A DNA stretch of 64,000 bases from Chitinophagaceae bacterium (GCA_017307735.1 JAFKGR010000007.1:291300-355299); one strand, 5' to 3'; shown: positions 53,713 through 63,392, counted from the first letter of the stretch. Made by a program: numbers and translations. The notes: generated by a model not told the origin, from the sequence alone.

Positions 53713-54459
53713 ATGGAACTATCAAACAGACCAGATAAAATTTCAGATATCAGCTATGTACCTATTGGTGAAAAATCGATTGCGAAAAGTTTTGTTTCCA
53801 ATGTATTTATGTTGATGTTTCTCGCATTGGGCGTATCAGCCCTGCTGGCATGGCAATTTGGATCAAACCAGCAATGGCTTGCATATTTGGTAACTCCGAC
53901 GGGGTTAACCGGATTGGGAAAAATTACCATGTTTTCTCCGTTGATTTTTGTGTTGGCCATGTCTTTCGGATTCCAGCGTTTGTCGGCGCCGGCTTTGATG
54001 GCATTGTTTATCGCTTATGCAGCCATCAACGGGATTGCATTTAGTTTTATCCTGATGGCATATACTCCCGGAAGTGTGTTGGGATGCTTCCTTTCTGCCG
54101 CAGCTATGTTCGGGATTATGGCAGTGATGGGATACACTACTGACAAAGACCTTACAAAATTCGGACGGATCCTTATTATGGGAGTTATTGGGATTTTGGT
54201 AGCTATGGTTATCAATTTCTTTTTGAAAAGTAACAGCCTGGACTATATAATTAGTATAATCGGCGTTTTGATATTCACTGCGCTGACAGCTTATGATGTA
54301 CAAAAACTGAAAAGGATTGGCGAAGGAATTGAATTTGGCGGCAATGGTGTGACTGCATCTCAAACAAGAAAACTCTCTATTTTGGGTGCATTGACCCTGT
54401 ACCTCGATTTTATCAATATTTTTCTTTTCCTTTTGAGAATGGCGGGCAACAGAAGATAA
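53713..54459 (+). CDS. Bax inhibitor-1/YccA-family membrane protein
   Basis: A 248-residue protein with seven hydrophobic segments of the TMBIM/BI-1 family. Typical blocks include VFMLMFLALGVSALLAW, NGIAFSFILMAYTPGSV and, near the end, FTALTAYDVQKLKRIGEG with the conserved Asp of the AYDxQ motif. Bacterial members act as pH-dependent calcium leak channels or associate with the FtsH protease. It is followed by a terminator at 54479. Confidence 0.93.
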   Translation: MELSNRPDKISDISYVPIGEKSIAKSFVSNVFMLMFLALGVSALLAWQFGSNQQWLAYLVTPTGLTGLGKITMFSPLIFVLAMSFGFQRLSAPALMALFIAYAAINGIAFSFILMAYTPGSVLGCFLSAAAMFGIMAVMGYTTDKDLTKFGRILIMGVIGILVAMVINFFLKSNSLDYIISIIGVLIFTALTAYDVQKLKRIGEGIEFGGNGVTASQTRKLSILGALTLYLDFINIFLFLLRMAGNRR

Positions 54460-54478
54460 AATTTAAAATTATGTTTCG

Positions 54479-54509
54479 AAAAAAGGGCTGCATTGATAGC
54501 AGCCTTTTT
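54479..54509 (+). terminator. Intrinsic terminator after the BI-1 gene
   Basis: Stem GGCTGC / GCAGCC with a 7-nt loop and A/T flanks (AAAAAA before, TTTTTA after). It can serve both strands but the T run favours plus. Confidence 0.8.
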
Positions 54510-54559
54510 AATAATCTCAGATTAAACAAAGTTTAATATCTTCAAATGAAATTTCCTGT

Positions 54560-55288
54560 ATGAAACTTATTACATCTGTCATTATTGCGATAGCTTTTGT
54601 TTGTGGAATCTGGATTGCCGCAAACGCTTACCGTTCGAGGTCGGCAGTTAACGAAACAATTACAGTAACCGGTTCTGCGGATAAAGATTTTATCAGCGAC
54701 CTGATTGTCTGGAAGGGTTCTTATTCGCGAAAATCAATGGATCTTAAAAGCGCTTATGCAGCATTGAAAAGTGACGAAACAGCCATCCGGAATTTCCTTT
54801 CTGCAAAGGGGGTTGCAAATGACCAGATGGTTTTTTCGGCAATTGACATCAATAAGGAATTTAATTATGAAACGGATGCCAATGGCCGTTCACTGGGTCA
54901 AAGATTTACGGGCTATAACCTGACCCAAACCGTGCGTATTGAATCACCCGAAGTAAATAAAATCAATGACATTTCACGCCAGGCCACAGAGCTGATAGAA
55001 CAGGGAATTGAATTTAGTTCGCAGGCTCCGATGTTTTATTACACAAAACTAACCGACATCAAAATGGATTTACTTGCCAAGGCAAGCGCTGACGGAAAAC
55101 AAAGAGCCGAGATCATTGCAAAGAATGCGGGAAGTTCTCCTGGCAAGTTGATGAAGGCCACGCTGGGGGTTTTTCAAATCACCGGTAAAAATACAAACGA
55201 GGATTTTAGTTACGGAGGCACATTCAACACATCCAGCCTGAACAAAACGGGTTCCATTACCATCAGGATGGAATTTGCGGTGAAATAA
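54560..55288 (+). CDS. SIMPL-domain (DUF541) protein
   Basis: A 242-residue exported or inner-membrane-anchored protein. An N-terminal hydrophobic segment (IIAIAFVCGIWIAANAY) is followed by the SIMPL fold (PF04402), with ITVTGSADKDFISDLI, a repeated helical region and YTKLTDIKMDLLAKASADG, and a terminal SITIRMEFAVK strand. Function unknown; the family is linked to oxidative stress in other bacteria. Stands alone between the BI-1 terminator and a convergent GH20 gene (58 bp). Confidence 0.88.
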   Translation: MKLITSVIIAIAFVCGIWIAANAYRSRSAVNETITVTGSADKDFISDLIVWKGSYSRKSMDLKSAYAALKSDETAIRNFLSAKGVANDQMVFSAIDINKEFNYETDANGRSLGQRFTGYNLTQTVRIESPEVNKINDISRQATELIEQGIEFSSQAPMFYYTKLTDIKMDLLAKASADGKQRAEIIAKNAGSSPGKLMKATLGVFQITGKNTNEDFSYGGTFNTSSLNKTGSITIRMEFAVK

Positions 55289-55346
55289 TTTTAGGATGAA
55301 AATTAGCTTTGTTTTGAAAAACCGATAGTCTTAAAGTTCTGTATTA

Positions 55347-57002
55347 TTATTTTGATGCCTGATTGGCTGCTTCATTCAGGCTGTTTTTAAAATAGTTGGC
55401 CCCCCAAAGTTGATAGCGCTCGTAAAGTTCAGGGAGTTCCTCCTTAAATCTGTTCCAGTTTTTCTTGTTTTCCGGAGTCCACAACACTTCACTTAAAGCG
55501 CTCATACGTGGTAAAACCATGTATTCTACTTTTGAAGGATAGGCCATATATTCTGTCCATAGATTTCCCTGGGCGCCCAAAATATATTTTGCCAATGCCG
55601 TATCGAGTTCTTTGGGAACGGGTTTGTAGTTGTAAACAGTGATGAGTGGCGTGTATCCGCCAATGGTGACACTATCCTCATGTTTGGTCTGAGAATGATC
55701 CAGATAAACATATTGGCCGGGAGTCATGATCACATTGTGATGTTGATTTGCTGCAGCAATACCTCCTTCTTCCCCACGCCAGCTCATCACAGTGGCATTG
55801 GGAGCAAGGCCGCCTTCCAGGATTTCATCCCAACCAATAATGTTTCTTCCTTTGCTGTTGAGATATTTTTCAATGCGGTGAATGAAATAACTCTGCAATC
55901 CTTCTTCATTCTTCAACCCGTTTTCTTTGATCAATACCTGGCAGGAAGCACATTTTTTCCAGTAGTCTTTTGGAGCTTCGTCACCTCCGATGTGGATAAA
56001 TTTAGAAGGGAAAAGAGCCATCACCTCATCCAAAACATTTTCGAGAAAAGTGAAAGTATTATCTGATGGAACAAAAATGTCAGGAAATACGCCCCAGGCC
56101 TGTTGAACCTGCTTGCCTGTTGAATCACCGGCCCATTTGGTTCCTTTGGCAATCTGGGTGTTCATATTCGGGAAACTGCTCAATTCCGGATAGGCTGCAA
56201 TGGCGGCTGAAGCATGACCTGGCATTTCAATTTCCGGAATAATGGTGATGTGCCTGTCTGCAGCATACTTTACAACCTCTTTGATTTGTTCCTGCGTATA
56301 AAATCCGCCATAGTGGATTCCATCATTTCCTGTGCCCGGATAATGGCCAATGATGGTCCCGTTGCGCCATCCGCCCACTTCAGTCAATTTCGGATACTTT
56401 TTAATTTCGATTCTCCACCCCTGGTCATCGGTAAGGTGCCAGTGAAATGTATTGAATTTTTGCATGGCGATGTAATCGATGTATTTTTTTACAAAAGCCA
56501 CATCAAAAAAATGCCGGCAAACATCAAGGTGCATTCCCCGGTATTTGAACGCAGGATAATCGTAGATTGATAATTGAGGCATGGAAATATGAAAAGTGGT
56601 TCCTTCAATTTTCTTTGGCGGGATCAATTGCAAAAAAGTTTGGATACCTTCAAAAATTCCCTGCGTAGTAACGGCTTTTATCGATACCTGGTTTTTTGTT
56701 ACGTCGAGATGGTATGATTCGGGCTTGTCGCTTTTTTTCAGAAGGGCCAGTAAAATTCCATGTCCTTTTCCTGCCTTTTTTACCGGCAATGTAAAGCCAT
56801 ATAACTCTTTAAGATAAATATTCAGCATAGCTGCTTCGTGTTCTGTTCCTTTCGACGCAATAATGTGAGTTGCATTTGAAAGTGAAAATGAACCGTTTTT
56901 TAAATTCATTTGAACAGGTTCGGGAATGATAACAACTTTTCGTTGTGCCTGGGTGCTCTGCATCATAAACGCCATAATAATTATAAAACAAATTTTCCTC
57001 AT
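55347..57002 (-). CDS. Exported beta-N-acetylhexosaminidase, GH20
   Basis: A 551-residue enzyme removing terminal GlcNAc/GalNAc. Signal peptide to about residue 19 (QSTQAQ). Catalytic Asp-Glu pair is in HIGGDEAPKDYW; the N-terminal GH20b domain (1-150) precedes the barrel, with FHWHLTDDQGWRIEI and EMPGHASAAIAAYPEL typical. Length and order are standard. It has no SusC/SusD partner in the window. Possible substrates are chitobiose or glycoproteins; the APH-fold kinase at 29024 could handle the sugars. Confidence 0.94.
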   Translation of the reverse strand: MRKICFIIIMAFMMQSTQAQRKVVIIPEPVQMNLKNGSFSLSNATHIIASKGTEHEAAMLNIYLKELYGFTLPVKKAGKGHGILLALLKKSDKPESYHLDVTKNQVSIKAVTTQGIFEGIQTFLQLIPPKKIEGTTFHISMPQLSIYDYPAFKYRGMHLDVCRHFFDVAFVKKYIDYIAMQKFNTFHWHLTDDQGWRIEIKKYPKLTEVGGWRNGTIIGHYPGTGNDGIHYGGFYTQEQIKEVVKYAADRHITIIPEIEMPGHASAAIAAYPELSSFPNMNTQIAKGTKWAGDSTGKQVQQAWGVFPDIFVPSDNTFTFLENVLDEVMALFPSKFIHIGGDEAPKDYWKKCASCQVLIKENGLKNEEGLQSYFIHRIEKYLNSKGRNIIGWDEILEGGLAPNATVMSWRGEEGGIAAANQHHNVIMTPGQYVYLDHSQTKHEDSVTIGGYTPLITVYNYKPVPKELDTALAKYILGAQGNLWTEYMAYPSKVEYMVLPRMSALSEVLWTPENKKNWNRFKEELPELYERYQLWGANYFKNSLNEAANQASK

Positions 57003-57227
57003 GATATGAAATTTATTTTAATCCTGATTTTAAGAGACAGGTAAATATACCCCAATCATTTAATTTTTGCCACAGGTATTTAGTATTTCATAATTTTAAT
57101 GAAGTGTTGGGAAAGTTAGTGAAGTATGGATGTGACTATATTTTACGCAAGGAGCGTTTTTTCAAACGTAAACTTTAGTGAAGATATCGAATGGTGAAAT
57201 GGATAAACTGAAAAAAAATCAATCATC

Positions 57228-57587
57228 ATGATAAAAGTTATAGAAGGTCTCCCTGATCATGTTGCAGCTTTTCGCGCATCAGGCAATATTACCGGAAAAG
57301 ATTATGACAAGGTAGTTAACCCAAGAGTATTGGAAGTGTATAAAAAATATGTCAAAATTAATTATCTGATGTACATAGAATCAAGCCTGTTCGCTTTCAA
57401 TGCCGAAGCATGTATGAAAGATGCGGTTCTGGGTTTTGTTTATTTTACGGAATGGCGAAAAGTCGCCATTGTTCATGGAGAAGGAGTGAAAAGATTCACC
57501 AATTTTTTCGGACGATTCTTACCTGGCCGGTATTATGGATTTACCCCGTCAGAATTACAGGATGCACTCGATTGGGTCAGCAAATGA
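57228..57587 (+). CDS. SpoIIAA-like STAS-fold protein
   Basis: A 119-residue soluble protein of PF11964 (SpoIIAA-like). Features: VAAFRASGNITGKDYDKVVNPRVLE, YIESSLFAFNAEACMKD and WRKVAIVHGEGVKRFTNFFG. These proteins may bind a partner rather than act as an anti-anti-sigma factor. Its stop immediately precedes, with no gap, the stop of the phosphatase gene on the opposite strand (57587/57588). Function unknown. Confidence 0.8.
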   Translation: MIKVIEGLPDHVAAFRASGNITGKDYDKVVNPRVLEVYKKYVKINYLMYIESSLFAFNAEACMKDAVLGFVYFTEWRKVAIVHGEGVKRFTNFFGRFLPGRYYGFTPSELQDALDWVSK

Positions 57588-58397
57588 TTACCAGTCTTTC
57601 ACAATTGTTTTGAGTACCGAATCCTTCTGAGCTGGTGTTAGGTTGAATTTGTAATGATAAAATGAATTTTCCCACTCTCCATAAGAAGGATTTGGAATGA
57701 CGATATATCGGTAACCAAATTCTCCTTTATATTGATTGGTGGTTTGCAGCCGGTCATCCACAGATTTTTTCTCGAATGCTGTATTCATATCATTCAGGTT
57801 ATCTCCAATCTGCATAATGATATCGTGTGTCATCCTGATGCTGTCTCTTCTCAGCCCTTTGGATGAAGTAGCCGACATTAGTTTCAGATGTGAATTGTCC
57901 ACATAGGGAAAATTAAATTTCTGAAGATTGTTAAGTGTCGAAGCACGTTCAGCCTGATCTCTGTTTGTAACATAAAATATTTCTACACCTTTTGATGCCG
58001 CATATTGGAAAAATTGAAGCGCTCCCGGCACCGTATCCGCGCTTGCTTTGTCAGTCCATTCATGCCAGGTGACCGGGTCATAATCTTTTCCCTGCAGCGA
58101 CTGGTGCACCTGGTAAGGGCTGTTATCGAGGATTGTTTCGTCGATGTCTGTCATAATTGCCAATGGTTTCGAATGTGGTTGTTGTAAAAATTCATCCAGT
58201 CTGAACTGTGCTATGTTGTATGCCTGATAACAAAGTGCGCGGTATTCGGCAGCTTTTTGCTGATAAGCAGCCATAAATAATTTGGCGCTTGCAATGTCAT
58301 TGACAGCGGGTTGCTGATTGGTAATATGCGTTGTGGTGGTGCAGGCGGAAAACAAAATAATCATTCCTGCCAAAATCATTTTCTGAGGTCTCAACAT
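57588..58397 (-). CDS. Class C acid phosphatase, lipoprotein e(P4)-like
   Basis: A 269-residue HAD phosphatase, probably removing phosphate from nucleotides or NMN at the cell surface. HAD motif I is AIMTDIDETILDNSPY (D-x-D), motif II in FYVTNRDQ, and the final Asp pair is in QIGDNLNDMNT. Lipobox in MIILFSAC with the Cys at residue 19 anchors it. Family enzymes release nucleosides for uptake. Convergent with the SpoIIAA-like gene without intergenic space. Confidence 0.9.
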   Translation of the reverse strand: MLRPQKMILAGMIILFSACTTTTHITNQQPAVNDIASAKLFMAAYQQKAAEYRALCYQAYNIAQFRLDEFLQQPHSKPLAIMTDIDETILDNSPYQVHQSLQGKDYDPVTWHEWTDKASADTVPGALQFFQYAASKGVEIFYVTNRDQAERASTLNNLQKFNFPYVDNSHLKLMSATSSKGLRRDSIRMTHDIIMQIGDNLNDMNTAFEKKSVDDRLQTTNQYKGEFGYRYIVIPNPSYGEWENSFYHYKFNLTPAQKDSVLKTIVKDW

Positions 58398-58483
58398 GGG
58401 ATAAAATTAAAAATAATTAAAGTGAAATTTACAGGTATTAAATTTGATGTAACAGAAATCAGGTCAAAATGAATTTTTAAAGA

Positions 58484-59419
58484 ATGGATTTTGTAGATTA
58501 TTATAATACGTTGGGTGTGCCGAAGAATGCTTCGCAGGAAGATATTAAAAAAGCATATCGAAAACTTGCACGAAAATTTCATCCGGATGTTAATCCCAAT
58601 GATGAAAATGCGAAGCGGAAGTTTCAGCAGATTAATGAAGCCAATGAAGTGCTGAGCGACCCGGAAAAGAGAAAGAAATATGATCAGTACGGAGAAAACT
58701 GGAAGCATGCCGACCAATATGAACAGGCTCGTTCCCGCCAATCATCAGGAGGTTTTGCCGGCCAACAGGGATATGGCGGATTTGGCGGAAGTGGATTTGA
58801 AGGTTATACTTACTCATCGGGAGATGAAGGAGCATTCAGCGATTTTTTTGAATCTCTGTTTGGAAACCGGTTTGGGGGAAGAAGAAGCAGATCAACAGCA
58901 TTCAGAGGGCAGGATTTCAATGCCGAATTGCAACTGTCGATAAAAGATGTCTATAAGACGCAGAAGCAAACCATCACCGTCAATGGTAAAAATATTCGGA
59001 TTACCATCCCGGCAGGTGTGGCAAGCGGACAGAAAATCAGATTAAAAGGATATGGCTCACCGGGTGTCAATGGCGGGCCAAACGGCGATTTGTATATCAC
59101 ATTCACAATTGCAGATTTACCTGATATGAACCGCAAGGGAAACGATCTTTATCAGACAGAAAATTTAGATTTATATACAGCTCTTTTGGGAGGTGAAAAA
59201 GTAATTGAGACTTTGGGAGGAAAGATAAAATTGAAAATTAATCCGATTACCCAAAATGGTACCAAAGTGAGATTAAAGGGGAAGGGATTTCCGGTGTACA
59301 AGTCAGAGGGCAGTTTTGGAGATTTATATGTTACCTGGAATGTGAGGTTGCCGGATCGTCTTTCCGAAAAAGAAAAAGAACTTTTCAGACAGTTATCAGA
59401 ATTATCAAAAAATAATTGA
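58484..59419 (+). CDS. CbpA-like class B J-domain co-chaperone
   Basis: A 311-residue DnaJ homologue. J domain residues 1-70 with HPD in [10 protein letters not shown]; a Gly/Phe-rich linker (about 85-110, [14 protein letters not shown]), then the two C-terminal substrate-binding domains with [13 protein letters not shown] and VRLKGKGFP. There is no CxxCxGxG zinc finger, so it is the CbpA type. It stimulates a DnaK ATPase. The modulator gene follows after 1 bp. Confidence 0.93.
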   Translation: MDFVDYYNTLGVPKNASQEDIKKAYRKLARKFHPDVNPNDENAKRKFQQINEANEVLSDPEKRKKYDQYGENWKHADQYEQARSRQSSGGFAGQQGYGGFGGSGFEGYTYSSGDEGAFSDFFESLFGNRFGGRRSRSTAFRGQDFNAELQLSIKDVYKTQKQTITVNGKNIRITIPAGVASGQKIRLKGYGSPGVNGGPNGDLYITFTIADLPDMNRKGNDLYQTENLDLYTALLGGEKVIETLGGKIKLKINPITQNGTKVRLKGKGFPVYKSEGSFGDLYVTWNVRLPDRLSEKEKELFRQLSELSKNN

Positions 59420-59420
59420 T

Positions 59421-59705
59421 ATGGATCAGGAAATGATAACCATAGAAGATTTTTGCCAGTATTACAGAGCAGAGATTACATTTATCCGTTCTCTGGAAGA
59501 TTCAGGATTGATAGCATTTATTCAAAAAGATGATATCGATTATATTGGTTTTGATGAAATGCCGCGTTTGGAAAAATTTGTAAGGATGCATTACGATCTC
59601 GATATCAATGTTGAGGGCCTGGAGACGATTGATCATTTGCTGCAAAAAATCGAAGAACTTCAACGGGAAGTATTACAGTTCAGAACGCATCATGATGAAC
59701 TCTGA
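59421..59705 (+). CDS. CbpM-like chaperone modulator
   Basis: A 94-residue MerR-like helix-turn-helix protein with a C-terminal coiled coil (HLLQKIEELQREVLQFRT). It opens MITIEDFCQYYRAEITFIRSLEDSGLI, the CbpM pattern. In E. coli, CbpM binds the J domain of CbpA and inhibits it. It starts 1 bp after cbpA-like stop and its last 16 bp overlap the end of the convergent permease gene. Confidence 0.85.
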   Translation: MDQEMITIEDFCQYYRAEITFIRSLEDSGLIAFIQKDDIDYIGFDEMPRLEKFVRMHYDLDINVEGLETIDHLLQKIEELQREVLQFRTHHDEL

Positions 59706-61039
59706 TTTTTGGGGCCAAATGGCCACGTTTTATCAAGTCTGGCTTTGATAAAATATACAATGATGCCGAGCGCTGTGATCATTAACGCAATCCTGACAAG
59801 CATACTCCCGGTACTGATGAGAATGTAGGTCCACATCGCTATAGCAATGATTGCAGGGATGGGGTAGAGCGGCATATTAAAAGGGAAAAACTTTTTACCC
59901 TTCTTTTTGTGGAGGATCAGCAACCCTACTGCCTGACCGATGAACTGCACCAGTATTCTCATTGCAAGGATGGCGCTGATAACTTCGGATAACCGTAACT
60001 GCATGCTGAAAATGAGTGCTACTCCCCCAAGAAAAAAAAGCGAAACATACGGAACATTATTTTTGGGATGGAGTTTACCGAATACCTTAAAAAACTGGCC
60101 GTCATTTGCAGCAGCATAAGGAATACGGGTATAGCCCAGCGTAGCTGAAAAAACAGATGAGAATGCAACCCACAAAATGAGTACTGTTATGATTTTTGCA
60201 GCAGTGCTTCCCATCAAAACCTGCATGAATTCGCTGATTACAAACTGGCTGTCTTTGGCCTGTTGCCAAGGTATTACGCTGACAACACTGATATTCATCA
60301 TCAGGTATAAAATCGTGATCCCGGTAATACTCAGAAACATGCTACGCGGAATATTTTTTTTCGGATTATTAATTTCACCCCCCAGAAGACAGACGTTGTA
60401 GTATCCAAGGAAACTATATACAGATTTCACACTTGCAAATCCCAATGCAGTAATAAAAGAATAATCAAGCACAATACCCTTATTGATATCCCGGATCGGT
60501 TGCATAAAATTTCCGTGTGCCAGCCCCCCTCCGATTATCCAGAAAAGTGTGATGAGAACGCCCACCCACAACACCTGGCTTATTTTTCCAATGCTGTCAA
60601 TTTTTCGATACAGGAGAATTACGATGAGTATTACCACTCCGCCGCTGACGAGTTTGCTTTCGAATGGTGTCAGCGTAATCAGGAAAGAAAGGTATTCGCT
60701 GAATCCGATCGCAGCAGAGGCAATGACGAGCGGCGCCTGAATCATCGTTTGCCATACGAATAAAAAACTCATTAACCTGCCACCTTTTTCTCTTCCGTAG
60801 GTATGAAGCAAAAACTGGTAACTGCCTCCCGATAAGGGAAATGCCGATCCCAATTCACTCCACACCATAGCATCCATAAAAGCCAGTAGAGCGCCTGTAA
60901 GCCAGGCATATAAAAATGAGGGGCCATTCATCATAGCAATCACCATTGGTAATGTAATGAATGGTCCGATGCCTACCATGTCAATCATGTTGATGGCAGT
61001 GGCCTGGTGCAGAGATAATTTCCGTTGCATGGTCTGCAT
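59690..61039 (-). CDS. APC-superfamily amino acid permease
   Basis: A 449-residue, 12-helix permease. Family hallmarks are the first helix MVGIGPFITLPMVIA (GIG motif) and GGSYQFLLHTYGREKGG in TM3. Start is taken at 61039 (MQTMQRKL; the ATG at 61030 is also possible), rather than at an in-frame codon at 61141, because the upstream part is a non-conserved basic stretch. Probably an amino acid/cation symporter or exchanger. It overlaps CbpM-like by 16 bp at the 3' end on the opposite strand. Confidence 0.88.
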   Translation of the reverse strand: MQTMQRKLSLHQATAINMIDMVGIGPFITLPMVIAMMNGPSFLYAWLTGALLAFMDAMVWSELGSAFPLSGGSYQFLLHTYGREKGGRLMSFLFVWQTMIQAPLVIASAAIGFSEYLSFLITLTPFESKLVSGGVVILIVILLYRKIDSIGKISQVLWVGVLITLFWIIGGGLAHGNFMQPIRDINKGIVLDYSFITALGFASVKSVYSFLGYYNVCLLGGEINNPKKNIPRSMFLSITGITILYLMMNISVVSVIPWQQAKDSQFVISEFMQVLMGSTAAKIITVLILWVAFSSVFSATLGYTRIPYAAANDGQFFKVFGKLHPKNNVPYVSLFFLGGVALIFSMQLRLSEVISAILAMRILVQFIGQAVGLLILHKKKGKKFFPFNMPLYPIPAIIAIAMWTYILISTGSMLVRIALMITALGIIVYFIKARLDKTWPFGPKNQSSS

Positions 61040-61176
61040 GTGGCGAAAGGTAATACCTAAACAGGAATTTGAATGGGAAAATCGATTATGTTTTTTAGTG
61101 GTATTTTTAATTTCTTTTGAAAACGGGATAAACAGAAGCAATGAAAAAATTTGATTTCTTACGGAAAAAATAAGGG

Positions 61177-62157
61177 ATGAAAGTTTGTGTAACGGGAGCT
61201 ACGGGCCATATAGGAATAAATGTGTGCATGGAATTGTTGGGCAGAGGACATACGGTGACTGCATTGGTTCCAAATAGTTGGAAACCGATCGACGACCTGC
61301 CCGTGGCCATTGTCAAAGGGAACGTTCTCGACCGCGATTCACTCAGAATCCTGATGAAAGGGAGTGAAGCTGTTATGCATCTGGCCGGCATCATTGGCCT
61401 TGGATATAAATTTGATCAAACCGTTTTTGATGTGAACGTCACGGGTACAAAAAATGTGTTGGATGTTTCACAGGAAATGGGAATGAAAAAGTTAGTTCAT
61501 TTTAGCTCGATTCATGTTTTTGAACAACAACCGCAGGATATTCCGATGGATCAATCGAGGGCATTTGTCACCAATGAACGTTCTGTTTTTTATGATCAGA
61601 CCAAGCGTGACGGACATTTGATGGCTCAGCAGGCGGCCGGAGAAGGGCTTGATGTTTCCATCGTTTGTCCGACAGGAGTGTTAGGTCCTTATGATTACAG
61701 ACCATCCCGGCTTGGTAAAGCTGTCATAGATATTTACGAAGGTTTTGTGCCGACGGCTGTTAAAGGAGGGTTCGATTTTGTGGATGTACGCGATGTTGCT
61801 TCGGGCGCAGTTTCAGCACTTGAAAAAGGGAAAAAAGGTGAGACCTACATTCTGGGTGGTAAATATTATTCGATCAAAGAACTCGGAGACATGATTTTAA
61901 AAGTGAGAGGTTCTGAAAAAGAATTGGGCGAAATACCTTTGTCACTCGCTTATGTTGGATTGCCGTTTGTAAATTTTTATGCGTGGATTACGGGAAAACA
62001 GCCTTTGTATAATAAAGTATATCTGGATGTATTGAAATCCGGCAATAAAAAAGTTCTTTCATCCAAATCTGAAAAAGAATTGGGATATACTTCCAGGGAC
62101 ATGGGAATTACAGTTAGGGATACACTGAATTGGTTCCGTAACCATAAAATGATTTAA
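61177..62157 (+). CDS. Extended SDR: NAD-dependent epimerase/dehydratase or 3-beta-HSD-like
   Basis: A 326-residue extended short-chain dehydrogenase. Rossmann motif VTGATGHIGINV at residues 5-16; catalytic Ser/Tyr-Lys in FSSIHVF and FYDQTKRDGH (YxxxK). It resembles dihydroflavonol-reductase/3-beta-hydroxysteroid dehydrogenase-like proteins rather than sugar-nucleotide epimerases, though this is not decisive. It is 9 bp upstream of a steroid 5-alpha-reductase homologue, so an oxidoreduction on a steroid- or isoprenoid-like substrate is a reasonable inference. Only the neighbour supports that. Confidence 0.8.
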   Translation: MKVCVTGATGHIGINVCMELLGRGHTVTALVPNSWKPIDDLPVAIVKGNVLDRDSLRILMKGSEAVMHLAGIIGLGYKFDQTVFDVNVTGTKNVLDVSQEMGMKKLVHFSSIHVFEQQPQDIPMDQSRAFVTNERSVFYDQTKRDGHLMAQQAAGEGLDVSIVCPTGVLGPYDYRPSRLGKAVIDIYEGFVPTAVKGGFDFVDVRDVASGAVSALEKGKKGETYILGGKYYSIKELGDMILKVRGSEKELGEIPLSLAYVGLPFVNFYAWITGKQPLYNKVYLDVLKSGNKKVLSSKSEKELGYTSRDMGITVRDTLNWFRNHKMI

Positions 62158-62166
62158 GAAGTTAGT

Positions 62167-62922
62167 ATGACGATTGAATTGTTTGAAGAACTGAATTGGG
62201 CATGGATTGGAATTGCCCTCATAATTTTTTTGGTTTTGCTTTTTATCACAGCGCCTTATGGCCGTCACATCAAGCCGGGCTGGGGGCCTCTTTTCGGGAA
62301 CAGGTTTGGATGGATTATGATGGAAATTTCTGTGCTGTTTGTAATTTATTATTTCGTCTTGACAGGCAATCTGGAACAGTCTTTTGTAAATTGGATCATT
62401 CTTTCATTATTCACATTTCATTATTTGAACAGGAGCCTGATTTTTCCTTTCAGGATAAAAACGAAAGGGAAGAAAATGCCGGCTTCTATTGTGCTTATGG
62501 GAATTACGTTTAATCTCGCAAGTGGATTTTTTATCGGATATTATCTGGGAAATTTCCGGAGTTATGAGTTGGCGTGGATGTTAACTCCGGAGTTTATCAT
62601 TGGTACCATTGTGTTTTTTACCGGTTTGATTATCAACTGGCAATCGGATACCATTCTGATCAATCTGCGAATGCCGGGTGAAACAGGTTATAAAATCCCA
62701 TACGGCAAGTTGTTTAAGTATGTCAGTTCACCAAATTTACTGGGCGAAACCATTGAGTGGGGCGGGTTTGCCATCCTTACATGGAGTTTGCCCGGATTGG
62801 CATTTTTCATCTGGACAGTGGCCAATCTGGTACCACGTGCAATAGCAAATCAAAAATGGTATAAGAAGAAGTTTGCAGATTATCCGGCAGAAAGAAAAGC
62901 CATTCTTCCCTATCTGTTGTGA
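62167..62922 (+). CDS. Steroid 5-alpha-reductase (SRD5A2-like) family membrane protein
   Basis: A 251-residue, ~7-helix membrane reductase. It matches steroid 5-alpha-reductases closely: E53 (MMEISVL) and Y86 (HYLNRSLIF) correspond to the catalytic Glu57 and Tyr91 of human SRD5A2; NADPH-binding INWQSDTILINLR (156-168), the YKIPYGKLFKYVSSPN block and the C-terminal LGETIEWGGF and FADYPAERKAILPYLL follow the family. Such enzymes reduce the 4,5-double bond of 3-oxo-delta4 steroids or enoyl lipids. The SDR gene 9 bp upstream may be a partner. The native substrate in Bacteroidota is unknown. Confidence 0.88.
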   Translation: MTIELFEELNWAWIGIALIIFLVLLFITAPYGRHIKPGWGPLFGNRFGWIMMEISVLFVIYYFVLTGNLEQSFVNWIILSLFTFHYLNRSLIFPFRIKTKGKKMPASIVLMGITFNLASGFFIGYYLGNFRSYELAWMLTPEFIIGTIVFFTGLIINWQSDTILINLRMPGETGYKIPYGKLFKYVSSPNLLGETIEWGGFAILTWSLPGLAFFIWTVANLVPRAIANQKWYKKKFADYPAERKAILPYLL

Positions 62923-62986
62923 AGAATATTTCGCAGCAAATTAAACCCGGGAATGTTTTAAAAAATTACCGGCTATGATATAAAAA

Positions 62987-63009
62987 AACGATTCATCTTC
63001 GGAATCGTT
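62987..63009 (-). terminator. Intrinsic terminator downstream of tatA
   Basis: Stem AACGATTC / GAATCGTT with a 7-nt loop, followed on the minus strand by TTTTTATA. It ends the tatA transcript (stop at 63074); on the plus strand it could also follow the reductase gene at 62922. Confidence 0.75.
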
Positions 63010-63073
63010 GAATAACACAACTTACAACTCAAAACCCTGTCCCGGGTTGAGTTTACCTGAAAATTAATTTTGC

Positions 63074-63325
63074 CTATCGGGTGGGATTGGAGGAAGCAGG
63101 GTTGCTCTGCTTCGGATCAACATCCTTTTCCTGCATGCCCTCTTCCAATTCCTTTTTCACATTATCCTTGGCATCATTAAATTCGCGTATTCCTCGCCCG
63201 ATACCACGCATCAGTTCAGGAATTTTTTTACCCCCGAAAAGCAGCAAAACTGCAATCAGGATAAACATCCATTCTGATCCTCCCGGCATTGAAATCAGAA
63301 AGGTATGGTTGATAAATTGAAGCAT
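63074..63325 (-). CDS. tatA: Sec-independent twin-arginine translocase protein TatA
   Basis: An 83-residue TatA/E-type membrane protein: hydrophobic helix [14 protein letters not shown], then the amphipathic [19 protein letters not shown] and an acidic tail. The FGGKKIPEL motif is characteristic. The start at 63325 ([10 protein letters not shown]) is preferred to 63373. An exact TACTTTTG box (63354-63361) lies 28 nt upstream. No tatC is in the window, so the export system is completed elsewhere. Confidence 0.93.
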   Translation of the reverse strand: MLQFINHTFLISMPGGSEWMFILIAVLLLFGGKKIPELMRGIGRGIREFNDAKDNVKKELEEGMQEKDVDPKQSNPASSNPTR

Positions 63326-63353
63326 ACTTAATTGTATTGAATTGGTTTGAAAA

Positions 63354-63361
63354 CAAAAGTA
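63354..63361 (-). promoter_or_regulatory. Minus-7 box TACTTTTG for tatA
   Basis: Exact TAnnTTTG match on the minus strand, ending 28 nt before the chosen start. Confidence 0.55.
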
Positions 63362-63384
63362 GTGAATAAGCATCAGGTCGATTG

Positions 63385-63392
63385 TAATTTTG
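63385..63392 (+). promoter_or_regulatory. Minus-7 box TAATTTTG for the EVE-domain gene
   Basis: Exact TAnnTTTG match on the plus strand, 45 nt before the ATG at 63438. With the divergent tatA box it gives a bidirectional promoter region. Confidence 0.5.
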
